DNA of 43,929 bases, from the NCBI GenBank assembly GCA_020860755.1, contig JAJBTQ010000007.1, forward strand, positions 1 through 43,929, read 5' to 3'. Below are positions 9,251 to 17,081 of the stretch, one piece after another (the stretch's first letter is position 1; each line of letters opens with the position of its first letter). The notes under the pieces are model-generated. The model saw nothing but the letters and a program-made list of their open reading frames with translations. It searched no databases and was not told the origin of the DNA. Source of the stretch: Lachnospiraceae bacterium. GTDB taxonomy: Bacteria; Bacillota; Clostridia; Lachnospirales; Lachnospiraceae. The translations under genes were made by a program, and so were the position numbers.

Positions 9251-9279
9251 AGTGTATCAAATTCGTGCCCCTTTTACAA
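9251..9279 (-). promoter_or_regulatory. Promoter of pfkA
   Basis: Minus strand: TTGTAA (9279..9274), 17-nt spacer, TACACT (9256..9251), about 35 nt before the pfkA start. It lies back to back with the tRNA-Ser promoter. Confidence 0.6.
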
Positions 9280-9283
9280 GGTA

Positions 9284-9312
9284 TTGACGCATATTTCGAA
9301 ACATTCTATAAT
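9284..9312 (+). promoter_or_regulatory. Promoter of tRNA-Ser(CGA)
   Basis: TTGACG (9284-9289), 17-nt spacer, perfect TATAAT (9307-9312). The expected start at about 9319 is just before the tRNA 5' end. Confidence 0.85.
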
Positions 9313-9322
9313 AAACCCCTGT

Positions 9323-9408
9323 GGAGAGTTAGCGAAGAGGTCATAACGCGCCGCACTCGAAATGCGGTTGTCCATAAGGGCACGTGGGTTCGAATCCCAC
9401 ACTCTCCG
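9323..9408 (+). tRNA. tRNA-Ser (anticodon CGA)
   Basis: This 86-nt class II tRNA has acceptor arms GGAGAGT (9323-9329) and ACTCTCC (9401-9407), discriminator G9408, anticodon stem CCGCA/TGCGG around loop CTCGAAA (anticodon CGA at 9358-9360), a long variable arm, and a T arm GTGGG-TTCGAAT-CCCAC. It reads UCG codons. No CCA is encoded. There is no intrinsic terminator immediately after it; a foldable segment follows at 9431-9525. Confidence 0.97.
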
Positions 9409-9430
9409 TTTTCATGTTTAAAAAGGCCTG

Positions 9431-9525
9431 TAACCCGGTTCCGAAAGGAGTGCGGATCACATCCGTATCGGCTGTGTCTAAGCTCAACTACAGATCATTC
9501 TTAGAAACACAAGCCGGCCGGGTTA
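9431..9525 (+). ncRNA. Possible structured RNA downstream of tRNA-Ser (unrecognised)
   Basis: On the plus strand this segment can fold into a multi-branched structure. A closing stem pairs TAACCCGG (9431-9438) with CCGGGTTA (9518-9525). Inside are a small hairpin with a GAAA tetraloop (TCC-GAAA-GGA, 9440-9449), a hairpin CGGA-TCACA-TCCG (9453-9465), and a 14-bp bulged hairpin joining 9469-9482 to 9500-9516 with a 17-nt loop. The GAAA loop favours the plus strand. It has no promoter of its own, so it would be read through from the tRNA. I recognise no Rfam family. It could also act as a 3' structure for the convergent larB transcript. Confidence 0.4.
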
Positions 9526-9546
9526 TTCATTAGGGAACCCCGCGTC

Positions 9547-10302
9547 TTAGGCGTTCTCCCTGCATATCTTGGATGCCAGACATGCCGCTCCGTATCCGTT
9601 GTCGATATTCACGACACCGATCCCGTTCGCACAACTGTTTAACATGGATAAAAGAGCCGCAAGCCCGTCGAAGCTGGCGCCATAGCCCACGCTGGTCGGC
9701 ACTGCGATGACCGGCGTTTCGACAAGTCCGCCGATCACGCTCGCGAGCGCGCCTTCCATGCCGGCAATCACAATGACCACCGCCGCTCCCCGGATCCGAT
9801 CCATCTTATCAAAAAGCCGGTGGATCCCGGCAACCCCCACATCAAACACCCGCTCCACTCTGTGCCCGAGAAACTCCGCTGTCAGGGCAGTCTCCTCCGC
9901 AACGGGAATATCCGACGTCCCTGCCGTTACGACGGCAATGTATGCCTCCGTCTCCTCCGTTTCCCGGATATCTCCGATCGTAATGATCTTCGGAACCTCA
10001 TGATAGACCGCTTCGGGAAGGGCCCGGGCTACCACCTCATATGCTTCCGGTGTGGTCCTGGTCACAAGGACCCGATCATTGTGCTCTGCCATGTGGAAAG
10101 CGATCCCGGCGATCTGTTCCGGCGTCTTCCCCTGGCCGAAGATCACCTCGGCCTGCCCGGTACGAAGACCGCGGTGCTCATCGATGTTCGCATAACCGAT
10201 ATCTTCGTAAGGGAGATCTTTCAGCAGCTCATATGCTTCCTCAACACTCAGATCCTGCTCGGACACTTTTTCCAATATTTCTTTTACATACGTTTTATCC
10301 AT
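9547..10302 (-). CDS. larB: Nickel-pincer cofactor biosynthesis protein LarB
   Basis: The 251-aa protein belongs to the AIR-carboxylase-like LarB family. LarB carboxylates nicotinic acid adenine dinucleotide and hydrolyses its phosphoanhydride, the first step to the nickel-pincer nucleotide of lactate racemase and related enzymes. The PurE-like core is visible as VVTAGTSDIPVAEEA, followed by VIAGMEGALASVIGGLVETPVIAVPTSVGYGAS. The N-terminal helical part (LSVEEAYELLKDLPYEDIGYANIDEHRGLR) is characteristic. I chose the ATG at 10302: the longer frame would run through the SRP RNA terminator. No larA, larC or larE is present in the window. Confidence 0.9.
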   Translation of the reverse strand: MDKTYVKEILEKVSEQDLSVEEAYELLKDLPYEDIGYANIDEHRGLRTGQAEVIFGQGKTPEQIAGIAFHMAEHNDRVLVTRTTPEAYEVVARALPEAVYHEVPKIITIGDIRETEETEAYIAVVTAGTSDIPVAEETALTAEFLGHRVERVFDVGVAGIHRLFDKMDRIRGAAVVIVIAGMEGALASVIGGLVETPVIAVPTSVGYGASFDGLAALLSMLNSCANGIGVVNIDNGYGAACLASKICRENA

Positions 10303-10336
10303 GACAGTTTTTTCCCCCCACTGTTTTATAAACCTT

Positions 10337-10380
10337 AAAAAGGATCGCCCCTTGGCCGATCCGGACAATGGCAATCCTTT
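10337..10380 (-). terminator. Intrinsic terminator of the SRP RNA
   Basis: Minus strand: AAAGGATTGCC pairs with GGCGATCCTTT around an inner hairpin, followed by TTTTT. It lies a few bases after the mature SRP RNA end. Confidence 0.8.
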
Positions 10381-10387
10381 CTATTCT

Positions 10388-10656
10388 CATACCGAGCATC
10401 CTGCGTTGAGCCCCGACCCCAGACGTTACTTCAGCAGTTAACTCATCCCAGGCACCCTCACGGCACCCGAAAGGTCCCGCTTAGGGCTGCTTTGTTCCCA
10501 ACCTGACCCGGTTCACGGGTTTCCGTCGCGTGAGACCCAGGAATCAACGCCACTTACAAAAGGCAGCTCTGCAATCGGCAGCCCGCGGCAGGATATCACC
10601 CCAACTATAGCGGATTGATGGTACAGGGCGCCGCTAATGCCCCGGCTGCTCAGAGT
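10388..10656 (-). ncRNA. ffs: Signal recognition particle RNA, large bacterial type
   Basis: This RNA of about 265 nt carries the conserved apical S-domain loop (GGTCAGG...GGGAACAAAGCAGCC, around 10490-10515 on the minus strand), the Alu-domain signatures GGCGCCCTGTACC and GTAAGTGGCGTTGA, and the 3' portion TGCCTGGG...GAGTTAACTGCT...AAGTAACG. All resemble Bacillus scRNA. The ends pair: CTGAGCA (from 10653) with TGCTCGG (to 10392). It scaffolds Ffh for co-translational membrane targeting. It lies between tadA and larB; in Bacillus the equivalent RNA lies between tadA and dnaX. It has its own promoter and terminator. Confidence 0.95.
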
Positions 10657-10659
10657 CTT

Positions 10660-10688
10660 AGTATACCATTGTCATCTCATTTGGTCAA
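10660..10688 (-). promoter_or_regulatory. Promoter of SRP RNA
   Basis: Minus strand: TTGACC (10688..10683), 17-nt spacer, TATACT (10665..10660), predicted start about 10653. The -35 box overlaps the stop codon region of tadA. Confidence 0.85.
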
Positions 10689-11170
10689 TTGTCAGCCTCG
10701 CTTTTTCCTTTCCTGCTGCGCTCTCTCAATTCTACAAAAAATTTCTGCAGGATCTCTGTGCACTCCTCCCGGCACACGCCGTATTCCGCCTCCACCTGAT
10801 GGTTAAATTCCTTCATCTGCAGGAGGTTTAAAATAGACCCTGCGCACCCAGCTTTCGGGTTCATCGTGCCGATCACCACACGATCGATCCGCGACTGAAC
10901 CAAAGCCCCTGCGCACATCTGACAGGGCTCCAGCGTCACATACATCGTACATCCCTCCAGCCGCCAGTCTCCCATCTGTTTGCTCGCGCGCCGGATCGCG
11001 GTGATCTCCGCGTGTGAGAGCGTGTTTTTGTCCGTATTCCGCCGATTATAGCCTCTGGCGATGATGTGGTCCTCATACACGATCACACAGCCGATCGGGA
11101 CTTCCCCGAGGTCATACGCCTTCTTTGCCTGACGGATCGCTTCCTTCATATATCTCTCATCCTGCGTCAT
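10685..11170 (-). CDS. tadA: tRNA adenosine(34) deaminase TadA
   Basis: The 161-aa zinc deaminase converts A34 to inosine in the wobble position of tRNA-Arg(ACG). The catalytic HAE motif (SHAEITAIR) and the zinc motif PCQMCAGALVQSRI are intact. The N-terminal MKEAIRQAKKAYDLGEVPIGCVIV is typical. I chose the ATG at 11170: AGGTG stands 7 nt upstream and the family N terminus starts here. A TATAAT at 11203..11198 may be its -10 element, but no good -35 is seen. The adjacent SRP RNA matches the tadA-scr synteny of Firmicutes. Confidence 0.95.
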   Translation of the reverse strand: MTQDERYMKEAIRQAKKAYDLGEVPIGCVIVYEDHIIARGYNRRNTDKNTLSHAEITAIRRASKQMGDWRLEGCTMYVTLEPCQMCAGALVQSRIDRVVIGTMNPKAGCAGSILNLLQMKEFNHQVEAEYGVCREECTEILQKFFVELRERSRKGKSEADN

Positions 11171-11258
11171 AAAAACACCTCTCTTGTCTCTTGTTCTATT
11201 ATACTCTATTCTCAACCCTGCAGGAAAAAAGTTTTCAAAAATTTCATGAATTTGGGAC

Positions 11259-11311
11259 TTGATTTTTTAGTGGCGCATGATATAATTATCCGAAACTGAT
11301 AATGATTATCG
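11259..11311 (+). promoter_or_regulatory. Promoter and PerR/Fur box of the perR-rubrerythrin unit
   Basis: TTGATT (11259-11264), 16-nt spacer, extended -10 TGATATAAT (11278-11286). Immediately downstream of the expected start lies TGATAATGATTATCG (11297-11311), a 7-1-7 inverted repeat close to the PerR box (TTATAATNATTATAA) and to the half-site logic of Fur boxes. The position over the initial transcribed region fits autorepression. Confidence 0.85.
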
Positions 11312-11330
11312 TTTTTAGGAGCGACTAACT

Positions 11331-11714
11331 ATGATAAAACACAGCAAACAGCGCGACAGCATCCTGGCGTTCCTTATGACCCGCAAAGATCATCCTACGG
11401 CCGAGATGGTGTATCAGGGTGTCCGGGACGAGTTCCCCAACATCAGTCTTGCCACTGTTTACCGCAATCTGGCCCTGTTGTCAGAGATGGGTGAGATCCA
11501 AAAGATCACGGCCAGCGATGGCCCGGACCGTTTTGACGCGGACGTCAGGCCGCACAACCACTTCTCATGCAGGCATTGCGGCTGTCTCATAGATCTGCCT
11601 ATGGAAAGCATTTCCTATATTGACGACATCGCCGGGAGGTCGTTCCCGGGTACCATTGAAGGGCATTCGGTTCTTTTTACCGGTCTCTGCCCCGAGTGTG
11701 CAAAACAGGCATAA
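11331..11714 (+). CDS. perR: Fur-family regulator, probably a PerR-type peroxide sensor
   Basis: This 127-aa repressor has a winged helix ([17 protein letters not shown], about 38-54) and a C-terminal dimer domain with both structural zinc pairs, C80/C83 and C120/C123. All five regulatory-metal ligands of Bacillus PerR have counterparts: H21, D69, H75, H77 and D88. The Asp at the last position is the PerR-type residue, where Fur has Glu. The prediction is an Fe2+/Mn2+ sensor inactivated by oxidation of H21/H75 with H2O2. A box at 11297-11311 suggests autoregulation, and the next gene is a rubrerythrin, a classic PerR target. Confidence 0.88.
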   Translation: MIKHSKQRDSILAFLMTRKDHPTAEMVYQGVRDEFPNISLATVYRNLALLSEMGEIQKITASDGPDRFDADVRPHNHFSCRHCGCLIDLPMESISYIDDIAGRSFPGTIEGHSVLFTGLCPECAKQA

Positions 11715-11779
11715 AATCCGGTTCTACCTTACCTGATTTTATATACAAAAAATTTTTTTTAAAGAAAGGAAGTAACGTT

Positions 11780-12322
11780 ATGGCAAAATTTGTATGTAGT
11801 GTATGTGGTTATGTTTACGAAGGCGACAATCCGCCGGCAGAGTGCCCGGTATGCCACGCTCCGGCTGAGAAGTTCAAGGAGATGGGCGGCGGCCTTGAGT
11901 GGGCTGCGGAGCATGTCGTAGGAGTTGCACAGGGAGTCAGCGAAGATATCCTGGCAGATCTGCGCGCGAACTTTGAAGGTGAGTGCTCTGAGGTCGGTAT
12001 GTATCTGGCAATGGCACGCGTTGCTCACAGAGAGGGCTATCCCGAGATCGGTTTATACTGGGAGAAGGCCGCTTACGAAGAGGCAGAGCATGCCGCTAAA
12101 TTCGCAGAGCTGCTCGGCGAAGTCGTGACAGACAGCACTAAGAAGAACCTTGAGATGAGAGTTGAGGCCGAGAACGGCGCAACCGCCGGCAAAACTGATC
12201 TTGCGAAGCGCGCGAAAGAGGCGAACCTTGACGCGATCCATGATACCGTACATGAGATGGCAAGAGATGAGGCACGCCACGGCAAGGCATTCGAAGGTCT
12301 TCTGGAGAGGTACTTCCACTAA
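11780..12322 (+). CDS. Reverse rubrerythrin (rubredoxin domain first)
   Basis: The 180-aa protein reduces H2O2 (and supports O2 detoxification) in anaerobes. The rubredoxin iron site is at the N terminus (C6, C9, C22, C25), followed by a ferritin-like diiron four-helix bundle with ligand motifs Exx[12 protein letters not shown]-type in helix 2 and [12 protein letters not shown] in the last helix. This domain order is opposite to classical rubrerythrin. ATG at 11780 has AGGAAG 8 nt upstream. It is 65 bp after perR on the same strand, so PerR control is likely. An 8-bp stem (11711-11742) lies between them. Confidence 0.93.
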   Translation: MAKFVCSVCGYVYEGDNPPAECPVCHAPAEKFKEMGGGLEWAAEHVVGVAQGVSEDILADLRANFEGECSEVGMYLAMARVAHREGYPEIGLYWEKAAYEEAEHAAKFAELLGEVVTDSTKKNLEMRVEAENGATAGKTDLAKRAKEANLDAIHDTVHEMARDEARHGKAFEGLLERYFH

Positions 12323-12344
12323 TTTTTACACAATAAGATCAAAG

Positions 12345-12377
12345 GAGGGTAAGCCGGCTTTCGGTTTACCCTCTTTT
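12345..12377 (+). terminator. Terminator of the perR-rubrerythrin unit
   Basis: GAGGGTAAGCCG (12345-12356) pairs with CGGTTTACCCTC (12362-12373) and is followed by TTTT. It touches the stop of the convergent GIY-YIG gene and may serve both strands. Confidence 0.85.
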
Positions 12378-12687
12378 AATCTTTTTCTTTTGTATCCTCA
12401 ATCTCCAGGTCTTTAAGCTCCCATTCCGTCAGATGGTCCCGCCAGTCAGCCGTTTGGGCCAACGCCAGTTTCCCGGTCTTAGTCAGCCGTTTGATATATG
12501 CCTCCCGCCGCATGGCTTCCTCTTTGGAATCAAACACTTCCAGATAAACCAGCTTAAGCGGACCCCGTCCCCTTGTATACTTTGCGCCGGTTCCGCTCCG
12601 GTGGGCGGCCAGACGCTTTTTTATATCGTTCGTCCACCCCGTGTAATAACTGCCGTCCCCGCATTCCAGCATATACGTGTAATTCAT
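12376..12687 (-). CDS. GIY-YIG nuclease domain protein (UPF0213/YhbQ type)
   Basis: This 103-aa single-domain protein starts [21 protein letters not shown], where TYML and YTGW are the GIY-YIG strands. A catalytic Arg ([10 protein letters not shown]) and Glu ([14 protein letters not shown]) follow. The small YhbQ/UPF0213 proteins are of poorly known function, possibly in DNA repair. The ATG at 12687 lies 4 bp after the rsmA stop. An upstream in-frame extension overlaps rsmA and lacks a ribosome site. Confidence 0.88.
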   Translation of the reverse strand: MNYTYMLECGDGSYYTGWTNDIKKRLAAHRSGTGAKYTRGRGPLKLVYLEVFDSKEEAMRREAYIKRLTKTGKLALAQTADWRDHLTEWELKDLEIEDTKEKD

Positions 12688-12691
12688 ACTT

Positions 12692-13588
12692 TTATCCCGC
12701 ACTTCCCAACGCATTCGCCAGCGCCGCAAACTCCTCCAGCGTCAGTGTCTCACCCCGGACGGTAAGCGGCTTTCCGATGGCTGTGACTGCCTGCTCTATC
12801 TCCTCTTTCGAAAAATTAAGCTCCTCAGAATTCTTAAGTCCGTTTACGAGTGTCTTCCTTCTCTGGTTAAACGAAGCCCGGATCAGTCGAAACAAAAGCT
12901 GTTCGTCATCGACCCGCACGGCAGGCTCCTCTCTCGCGGTCAGCCGGATCACCGACGAATCCACCTTCGGCCGCGGCATAAAGCACTGCGGCGGCACGCT
13001 CGCCATTACCTTCGGTCTGGCATAATATTGCACGGCCAGCGAAAGAGCGCCGTAATCCTTTGTCCCCGGCCCGGCCTGCATCCGCTCGGCCACTTCCTGC
13101 TGCACCATGATCGTGATGCTCTCATACGGCACCCGTTTCTCCAACAGGTTCATTAAGATCGGTGTTGTGATATAGTATGGCAGATTTGCCACGATCTTGA
13201 TCGGTCTGCCCTGATTCTTCTCCTCGGCGATCTGAGCAATATCCACCTTCAGAATGTCCTGATTGATCACCTCAACATTCGGATAGCCCTGCAGCGTATC
13301 TTCCAGCACCGGGATCAGCATACGATCGATCTCCACAGCCACCACTTCACGGGCATACACACACAGATACTGCGTCATCGTCCCGATCCCGGGCCCGATC
13401 TCCAGCACCAGATCATCCTCCGTGATCTCTGCTGCACGCACGATCTCCTCTAAGATTCCCGGATCTATGAGAAAATTCTGGCCATACTTCTTCTGCCACG
13501 CAAAATGATGCCGTTCTAAAACATCCTTCGTCATGCTTGGGCTGGCCAGGTAAGGTTTTGGAATAATTTGTGTCTCTTTTTCATCCAT
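12692..13588 (-). CDS. rsmA: 16S rRNA (adenine1518-N6/adenine1519-N6)-dimethyltransferase
   Basis: This 298-aa KsgA-type enzyme dimethylates two adjacent adenines in helix 45 of 16S rRNA. The QNFLID motif, SAM loop [10 protein letters not shown], and catalytic NLPYY (motif IV) are intact. I chose the ATG at 13588 because AGGAG lies 11 nt upstream and the length then matches the family. An ATG at 13660, 24 codons earlier, has its purine run touching the codon. It follows tatD and is followed by the GIY-YIG gene; tatD-rsmA is a common Firmicutes pair. Confidence 0.94.
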   Translation of the reverse strand: MDEKETQIIPKPYLASPSMTKDVLERHHFAWQKKYGQNFLIDPGILEEIVRAAEITEDDLVLEIGPGIGTMTQYLCVYAREVVAVEIDRMLIPVLEDTLQGYPNVEVINQDILKVDIAQIAEEKNQGRPIKIVANLPYYITTPILMNLLEKRVPYESITIMVQQEVAERMQAGPGTKDYGALSLAVQYYARPKVMASVPPQCFMPRPKVDSSVIRLTAREEPAVRVDDEQLLFRLIRASFNQRRKTLVNGLKNSEELNFSKEEIEQAVTAIGKPLTVRGETLTLEEFAALANALGSAG

Positions 13589-13664
13589 ACTTTTTAAGAC
13601 TCCTGTGCGCTCGAAACCCAGAGCGAGAGCGTCCTGCGCTGCATGTGTTTTTTCGCGCATCCCT

Positions 13665-14432
13665 TTACTCTACACCAAACAGAGCTTTTGCATTCGCTGT
13701 CGTCTGCCCGATCACATCCTCTTTCGAAACCCCTTTGATCTCGGCGATCTCCGCCGCCACATAATCGATCAGATCGGAAGAATTGCGCTTTCCGCGGTAC
13801 GGCACCGGTGCCATATACGGACAGTCCGTTTCCAGAACGATGTGCTCAAGTGGGATCTGTGCCGCTGTCTCCTTTGCTTTTTTGGCATTTTTAAACGTCA
13901 CCACTCCGCCAAGGCCGATGTAATAGCCAAGTTTTACATATTCCCGCGCCATCTCCGCCGAGTAGGAATAGCAGTGGATGATGCCGGGAATCCCGGATCC
14001 GTACTCTCTTATCAGGTCAAACGTATCCTGCGCGGCTTCGCGGCTGTGTATGGCAATCGGCAGTTCTAGTTCCCGGGCCAGATCCATCTGTCGGATAAAC
14101 CACTGTTTCTGGATCTCCCTCGGTTCTGTGTCCCAATAGTAATCGAGCCCGATCTCACCGATGGCCACTACCCTCGGATTCGTTCGGGCTGTCTCATAAA
14201 TCCACGCCAAAAATTCTTCGGTGAGGCTGCCCACCTCGTCTGGGTGAACACCCACCGCTGCGTAGATAAAATCATATTGTTCCGCCAGCGCCACACTGTC
14301 GCGGCAGCCGGAAAGCGTTGACCCTACGTTGACGATCCAGCCTACATTCCGGTCATGCATGCTGCGAAGCAGCACGTCCCGGTCCGGGTCAAACTGTTTG
14401 TCATCGTAGTGCGCATGCGTATCAAATATCAT
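13665..14432 (-). CDS. tatD: TatD family metal-dependent hydrolase
   Basis: The 255-aa TIM-barrel hydrolase has HAH at residues 6-8, catalytic Glu in AIGEIGLDYYWD, further metal ligands in ELPIAIHSREAAQD and IIHCYSY, and Asp in VLETDCPYMAP. TatD proteins are 3'-5' DNA/RNA exonucleases or deoxyribonucleases. The gene starts 4 bp after metG and precedes rsmA, the widespread metG-tatD-rsmA order. Confidence 0.95.
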   Translation of the reverse strand: MIFDTHAHYDDKQFDPDRDVLLRSMHDRNVGWIVNVGSTLSGCRDSVALAEQYDFIYAAVGVHPDEVGSLTEEFLAWIYETARTNPRVVAIGEIGLDYYWDTEPREIQKQWFIRQMDLARELELPIAIHSREAAQDTFDLIREYGSGIPGIIHCYSYSAEMAREYVKLGYYIGLGGVVTFKNAKKAKETAAQIPLEHIVLETDCPYMAPVPYRGKRNSSDLIDYVAAEIAEIKGVSKEDVIGQTTANAKALFGVE

Positions 14433-14435
14433 AGA

Positions 14436-16406
14436 TCAGCACACCTCCGCTCCGGACGGCATATCGGCCTCCGGCGTCATCAGGGTGAGATTCCCGTCCG
14501 CATCCTCCGCGCAGAGCAGCATGCCCTCGGAGACAACGCCGGCCAGTGTCGCAGGCTTTAAGTTCACCAAAACCATAACCTTCTTGCCCACCATCTCCTC
14601 GGCGGAATAATATTTTTTGATACCGGACACGATCTGTTTCACCTGACTTCCGATCCTCACCTGAGAGCAGAGCAGTTTTTTCGACTTCGGCACTTCCTCG
14701 CACGAAATAATCTCGCCGATCTGGAACTGCATCTTATCAAAGTCATCAAACGTGATCTCCGCTTTCGGCGTAATGTCGATCACGCCTTCCGGGACCGCAT
14801 CCCCGTCCGATTGCTGCAAAGCGGCCGAATTGAGCGCTTCCACTTTTTCCAGCACCTCATCCACTTTCAATCTCTCAAAGAGAATCTCCGGTGCGTCTGT
14901 CACGCGGATCCCATTCTCGCGGACCCCAAATGCAGCAAGCTCATCAAAATCCCTCTCACGATCATTTAACATAGAGAGGATCTTCTCCGCGGTCTGCGGC
15001 ATAAAGGGAAGCAGAAGATTCGCACCGATGCTGATGCCCTCAACCAGATTGTAGAGGACACTTGCCAACCGGTCGCGCTGCGCCTCGTTTTTTGCCAAAA
15101 CCCACGGCTCTGTCTCATCAATATATTTATTGCATCTCTTAAACAAAACAAATACTTCACTGACGGCATCCGCAACATGCAGGCTGTCCATCTTTTCCGC
15201 CACTTTATCCCGGGCAGCCGAAACGACAGCTTTAAGATCTGAGTCCACCGGATCCGTGACGTTCGCATCCGCAACGACCCCGTCAAAATATTTATTGCTC
15301 ATCGCGATCGTGCGGTTGACCAGATTCCCCAGTGTATTCGCCAGATCGGAATTGATCCGCTCAACGACGAGCTCCCAGGTGATCACACCATCGTTGTCAT
15401 ACGGCATCTCTCTAAGCAGGAAATACCGCACTGCATCCACTCCGAAAAAGTCCACGAGTTCGTCGGCATAGATCACATTCCCCTTGGACTTGCTCATTTT
15501 GCCCTCGCCCTGCAGCAGCCACGGATGACCGAACACCTGCTTCGGGAGCGGAAGCCCCAGAGACATCAAAAAGATCGGCCAGTAGATCGTGTGGAACCGC
15601 ACTATGTCTTTTCCTACGATATGGAGGTCCGCAGGCCAAAGTTTTTGAAACAGCTCGCTGGATTCACCGTCTGCGTCGTACCCGATCTTCGTAATATAAT
15701 TGGACAGCGCGTCCAGCCAGACATACACGACATGGCCCGGCGCGAAGTCCACCGGAATCCCCCAGGAAAAGGACGTCCTGGATACACAGAGATCCTGCAG
15801 CCCCGGGATCAGGAAGTTGTTCATCATCTCATTTTTCCTGGAAACCGGCTGAATGAACTCCGGGTGCTCATTGATGTACTCGATCAGTCGGTCCGCATAC
15901 TTGCTCATCTTGAAAAAGTATGCCTCTTCCTTTTCATACTGCACTTCGCCGCCGCAGTCCGGACATTTTCCGTCCACCAGCTGGGACTCCGTGTAAAACG
16001 ACTCACAGGGCACACAGTAAAGTCCTTCATAGTAACCCTTATAGATATCGCCCTGTTCATACATGCGCTTGAACATCTTTTGGACCTGCAGCTCATGATC
16101 CGCATCCGTTGTCCGGACAAAATTATCATAGGAGGCATTCATCATGTCCCAGATCTCTTTTACCTGGCCGGCTACACCGTCTACATACTCCTTTGGAGCG
16201 ATCTGTGCATCCTTCGCCTTTACCTCGATCTTTTGTCCGTGTTCGTCGGTTCCGGTCTGGAAATATACGTCGTATCCCTCCTGCCGCTTGAACCGGGCGA
16301 CCGCATCCGCCAGCACGATCTCATACGTGTTGCCTATATGGGGCTTGCCGGATGTATAGGCGATGGCCGTGGTCATATAGAATTTTCCCTTGCATGTCTT
16401 GCACAT
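14436..16406 (-). CDS. metG: Methionine--tRNA ligase with C-terminal tRNA-binding domain
   Basis: The 656-aa class I synthetase has a HIGH-type motif HIGN at residues 23-26, a zinc knuckle (CVPCESF...CPDCGG), and KMSKSKGN near 305. The C-terminal part (MQFQIGEIISCEEVPKSKKLLC...) is an EMAP/Trbp111-like domain that binds tRNA. ATG at 16406 has AAGGAG 8 nt upstream. A strong terminator lies only 28 bp upstream and no promoter fits between, so expression probably depends on read-through of the upstream unit. Confidence 0.96.
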   Translation of the reverse strand: MCKTCKGKFYMTTAIAYTSGKPHIGNTYEIVLADAVARFKRQEGYDVYFQTGTDEHGQKIEVKAKDAQIAPKEYVDGVAGQVKEIWDMMNASYDNFVRTTDADHELQVQKMFKRMYEQGDIYKGYYEGLYCVPCESFYTESQLVDGKCPDCGGEVQYEKEEAYFFKMSKYADRLIEYINEHPEFIQPVSRKNEMMNNFLIPGLQDLCVSRTSFSWGIPVDFAPGHVVYVWLDALSNYITKIGYDADGESSELFQKLWPADLHIVGKDIVRFHTIYWPIFLMSLGLPLPKQVFGHPWLLQGEGKMSKSKGNVIYADELVDFFGVDAVRYFLLREMPYDNDGVITWELVVERINSDLANTLGNLVNRTIAMSNKYFDGVVADANVTDPVDSDLKAVVSAARDKVAEKMDSLHVADAVSEVFVLFKRCNKYIDETEPWVLAKNEAQRDRLASVLYNLVEGISIGANLLLPFMPQTAEKILSMLNDRERDFDELAAFGVRENGIRVTDAPEILFERLKVDEVLEKVEALNSAALQQSDGDAVPEGVIDITPKAEITFDDFDKMQFQIGEIISCEEVPKSKKLLCSQVRIGSQVKQIVSGIKKYYSAEEMVGKKVMVLVNLKPATLAGVVSEGMLLCAEDADGNLTLMTPEADMPSGAEVC

Positions 16407-16433
16407 AACAGGTTCTCCTTGCGAAAAATTCAT

Positions 16434-16462
16434 AAAAACTCCCGTCCCACAAGGGACGGGAG
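16434..16462 (-). terminator. Terminator between the zinc-ribbon gene and metG
   Basis: CTCCCGTCCC/GGGACGGGAG 10-bp stem (16439-16462) with a 4-nt loop, followed on the minus strand by TTTTT. Confidence 0.85.
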
Positions 16463-16501
16463 AATTGTATCATTTCAACGCGAAAACGTCAACCGGGAAG
16501 C

Positions 16502-16966
16502 CTATTTTTCCTCTTCTTCTTCGGCCTCTTCAGCCGCTTCTTCCGCAGCTTCTTCCATTTCCTCGGCTGCTTCTTCCGCAGCCTCTTCGGCGACCTCTTC
16601 GGGCTCCTCATATTTTGTTCCGCAGTTCGGGCAGTAATTCACGCCGTCTGCGATCGGATTACCGCAATTTGAGCACCTTTTGACTCCGCGAATCTCGTCC
16701 TTTGCTGTTTTAAGCTCGCCAATCTCTTCAAAAGCCGCTTTGATAAAAGCAATCTGATCATACTCCGGATCCTCATCATTCCGATGCGCCTGGAAATATG
16801 CCTTGCCCAGTTCACGATATGCCTTCTGAATCGAATTCTCACGACTCCGGATCTCCAATGTAAGCCTTGCGGAATCCCGCAGCTCCTTAGCCTTCTCCAG
16901 CCCATCTTTTCCGGCTTCCGTGACCGAAGTGCTGATCTGTTTCAATATTTCTGTACTTGTCGCCAT
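16502..16966 (-). CDS. Zinc-ribbon protein with helical N-terminus and Glu/Ala-rich tail
   Basis: This 154-aa protein has an N-terminal helical region (about 1-90, many charged residues), a zinc ribbon with CSNCG and CPNCG (about 97-116), and a C-terminal tail of repeated EEAAEEA units (about 120-154) that is strongly acidic and probably helical or disordered. Zinc-ribbon proteins of this shape are common in Lachnospiraceae and have no assigned function. AGGAGG precedes the ATG. It has its own promoter and terminator. Strong coding signal; function unknown. Confidence 0.82.
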   Translation of the reverse strand: MATSTEILKQISTSVTEAGKDGLEKAKELRDSARLTLEIRSRENSIQKAYRELGKAYFQAHRNDEDPEYDQIAFIKAAFEEIGELKTAKDEIRGVKRCSNCGNPIADGVNYCPNCGTKYEEPEEVAEEAAEEAAEEMEEAAEEAAEEAEEEEEK

Positions 16967-17024
16967 GCTCTTTCTCCTCCTGTTTTAAGATGTTTGCACG
17001 GATACGTCGCATCTTTTCCTAAGT

Positions 17025-17053
17025 ATTATACCCCATTTATGTTTTCTCGCCAA
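17025..17053 (-). promoter_or_regulatory. Promoter of the zinc-ribbon gene
   Basis: Minus strand: TTGGCG (17053..17048), 17-nt spacer, TATAAT (17030..17025). Confidence 0.7.
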
Positions 17054-17081
17054 GACCTGAATATGAAAAGTTTCTAAAAAG

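Noticed and set aside
10340-10684. N-terminal extension of larB into the SRP RNA region
   Set aside because: The longer frame would read through the SRP RNA terminator; the family N terminus begins at 10302.
15525-16637. 370-codon plus-strand open frame
   Set aside because: It lies opposite metG and the zinc-ribbon gene and ends in a Ser/Ala run that is only the complement of the Glu/Ala tail.
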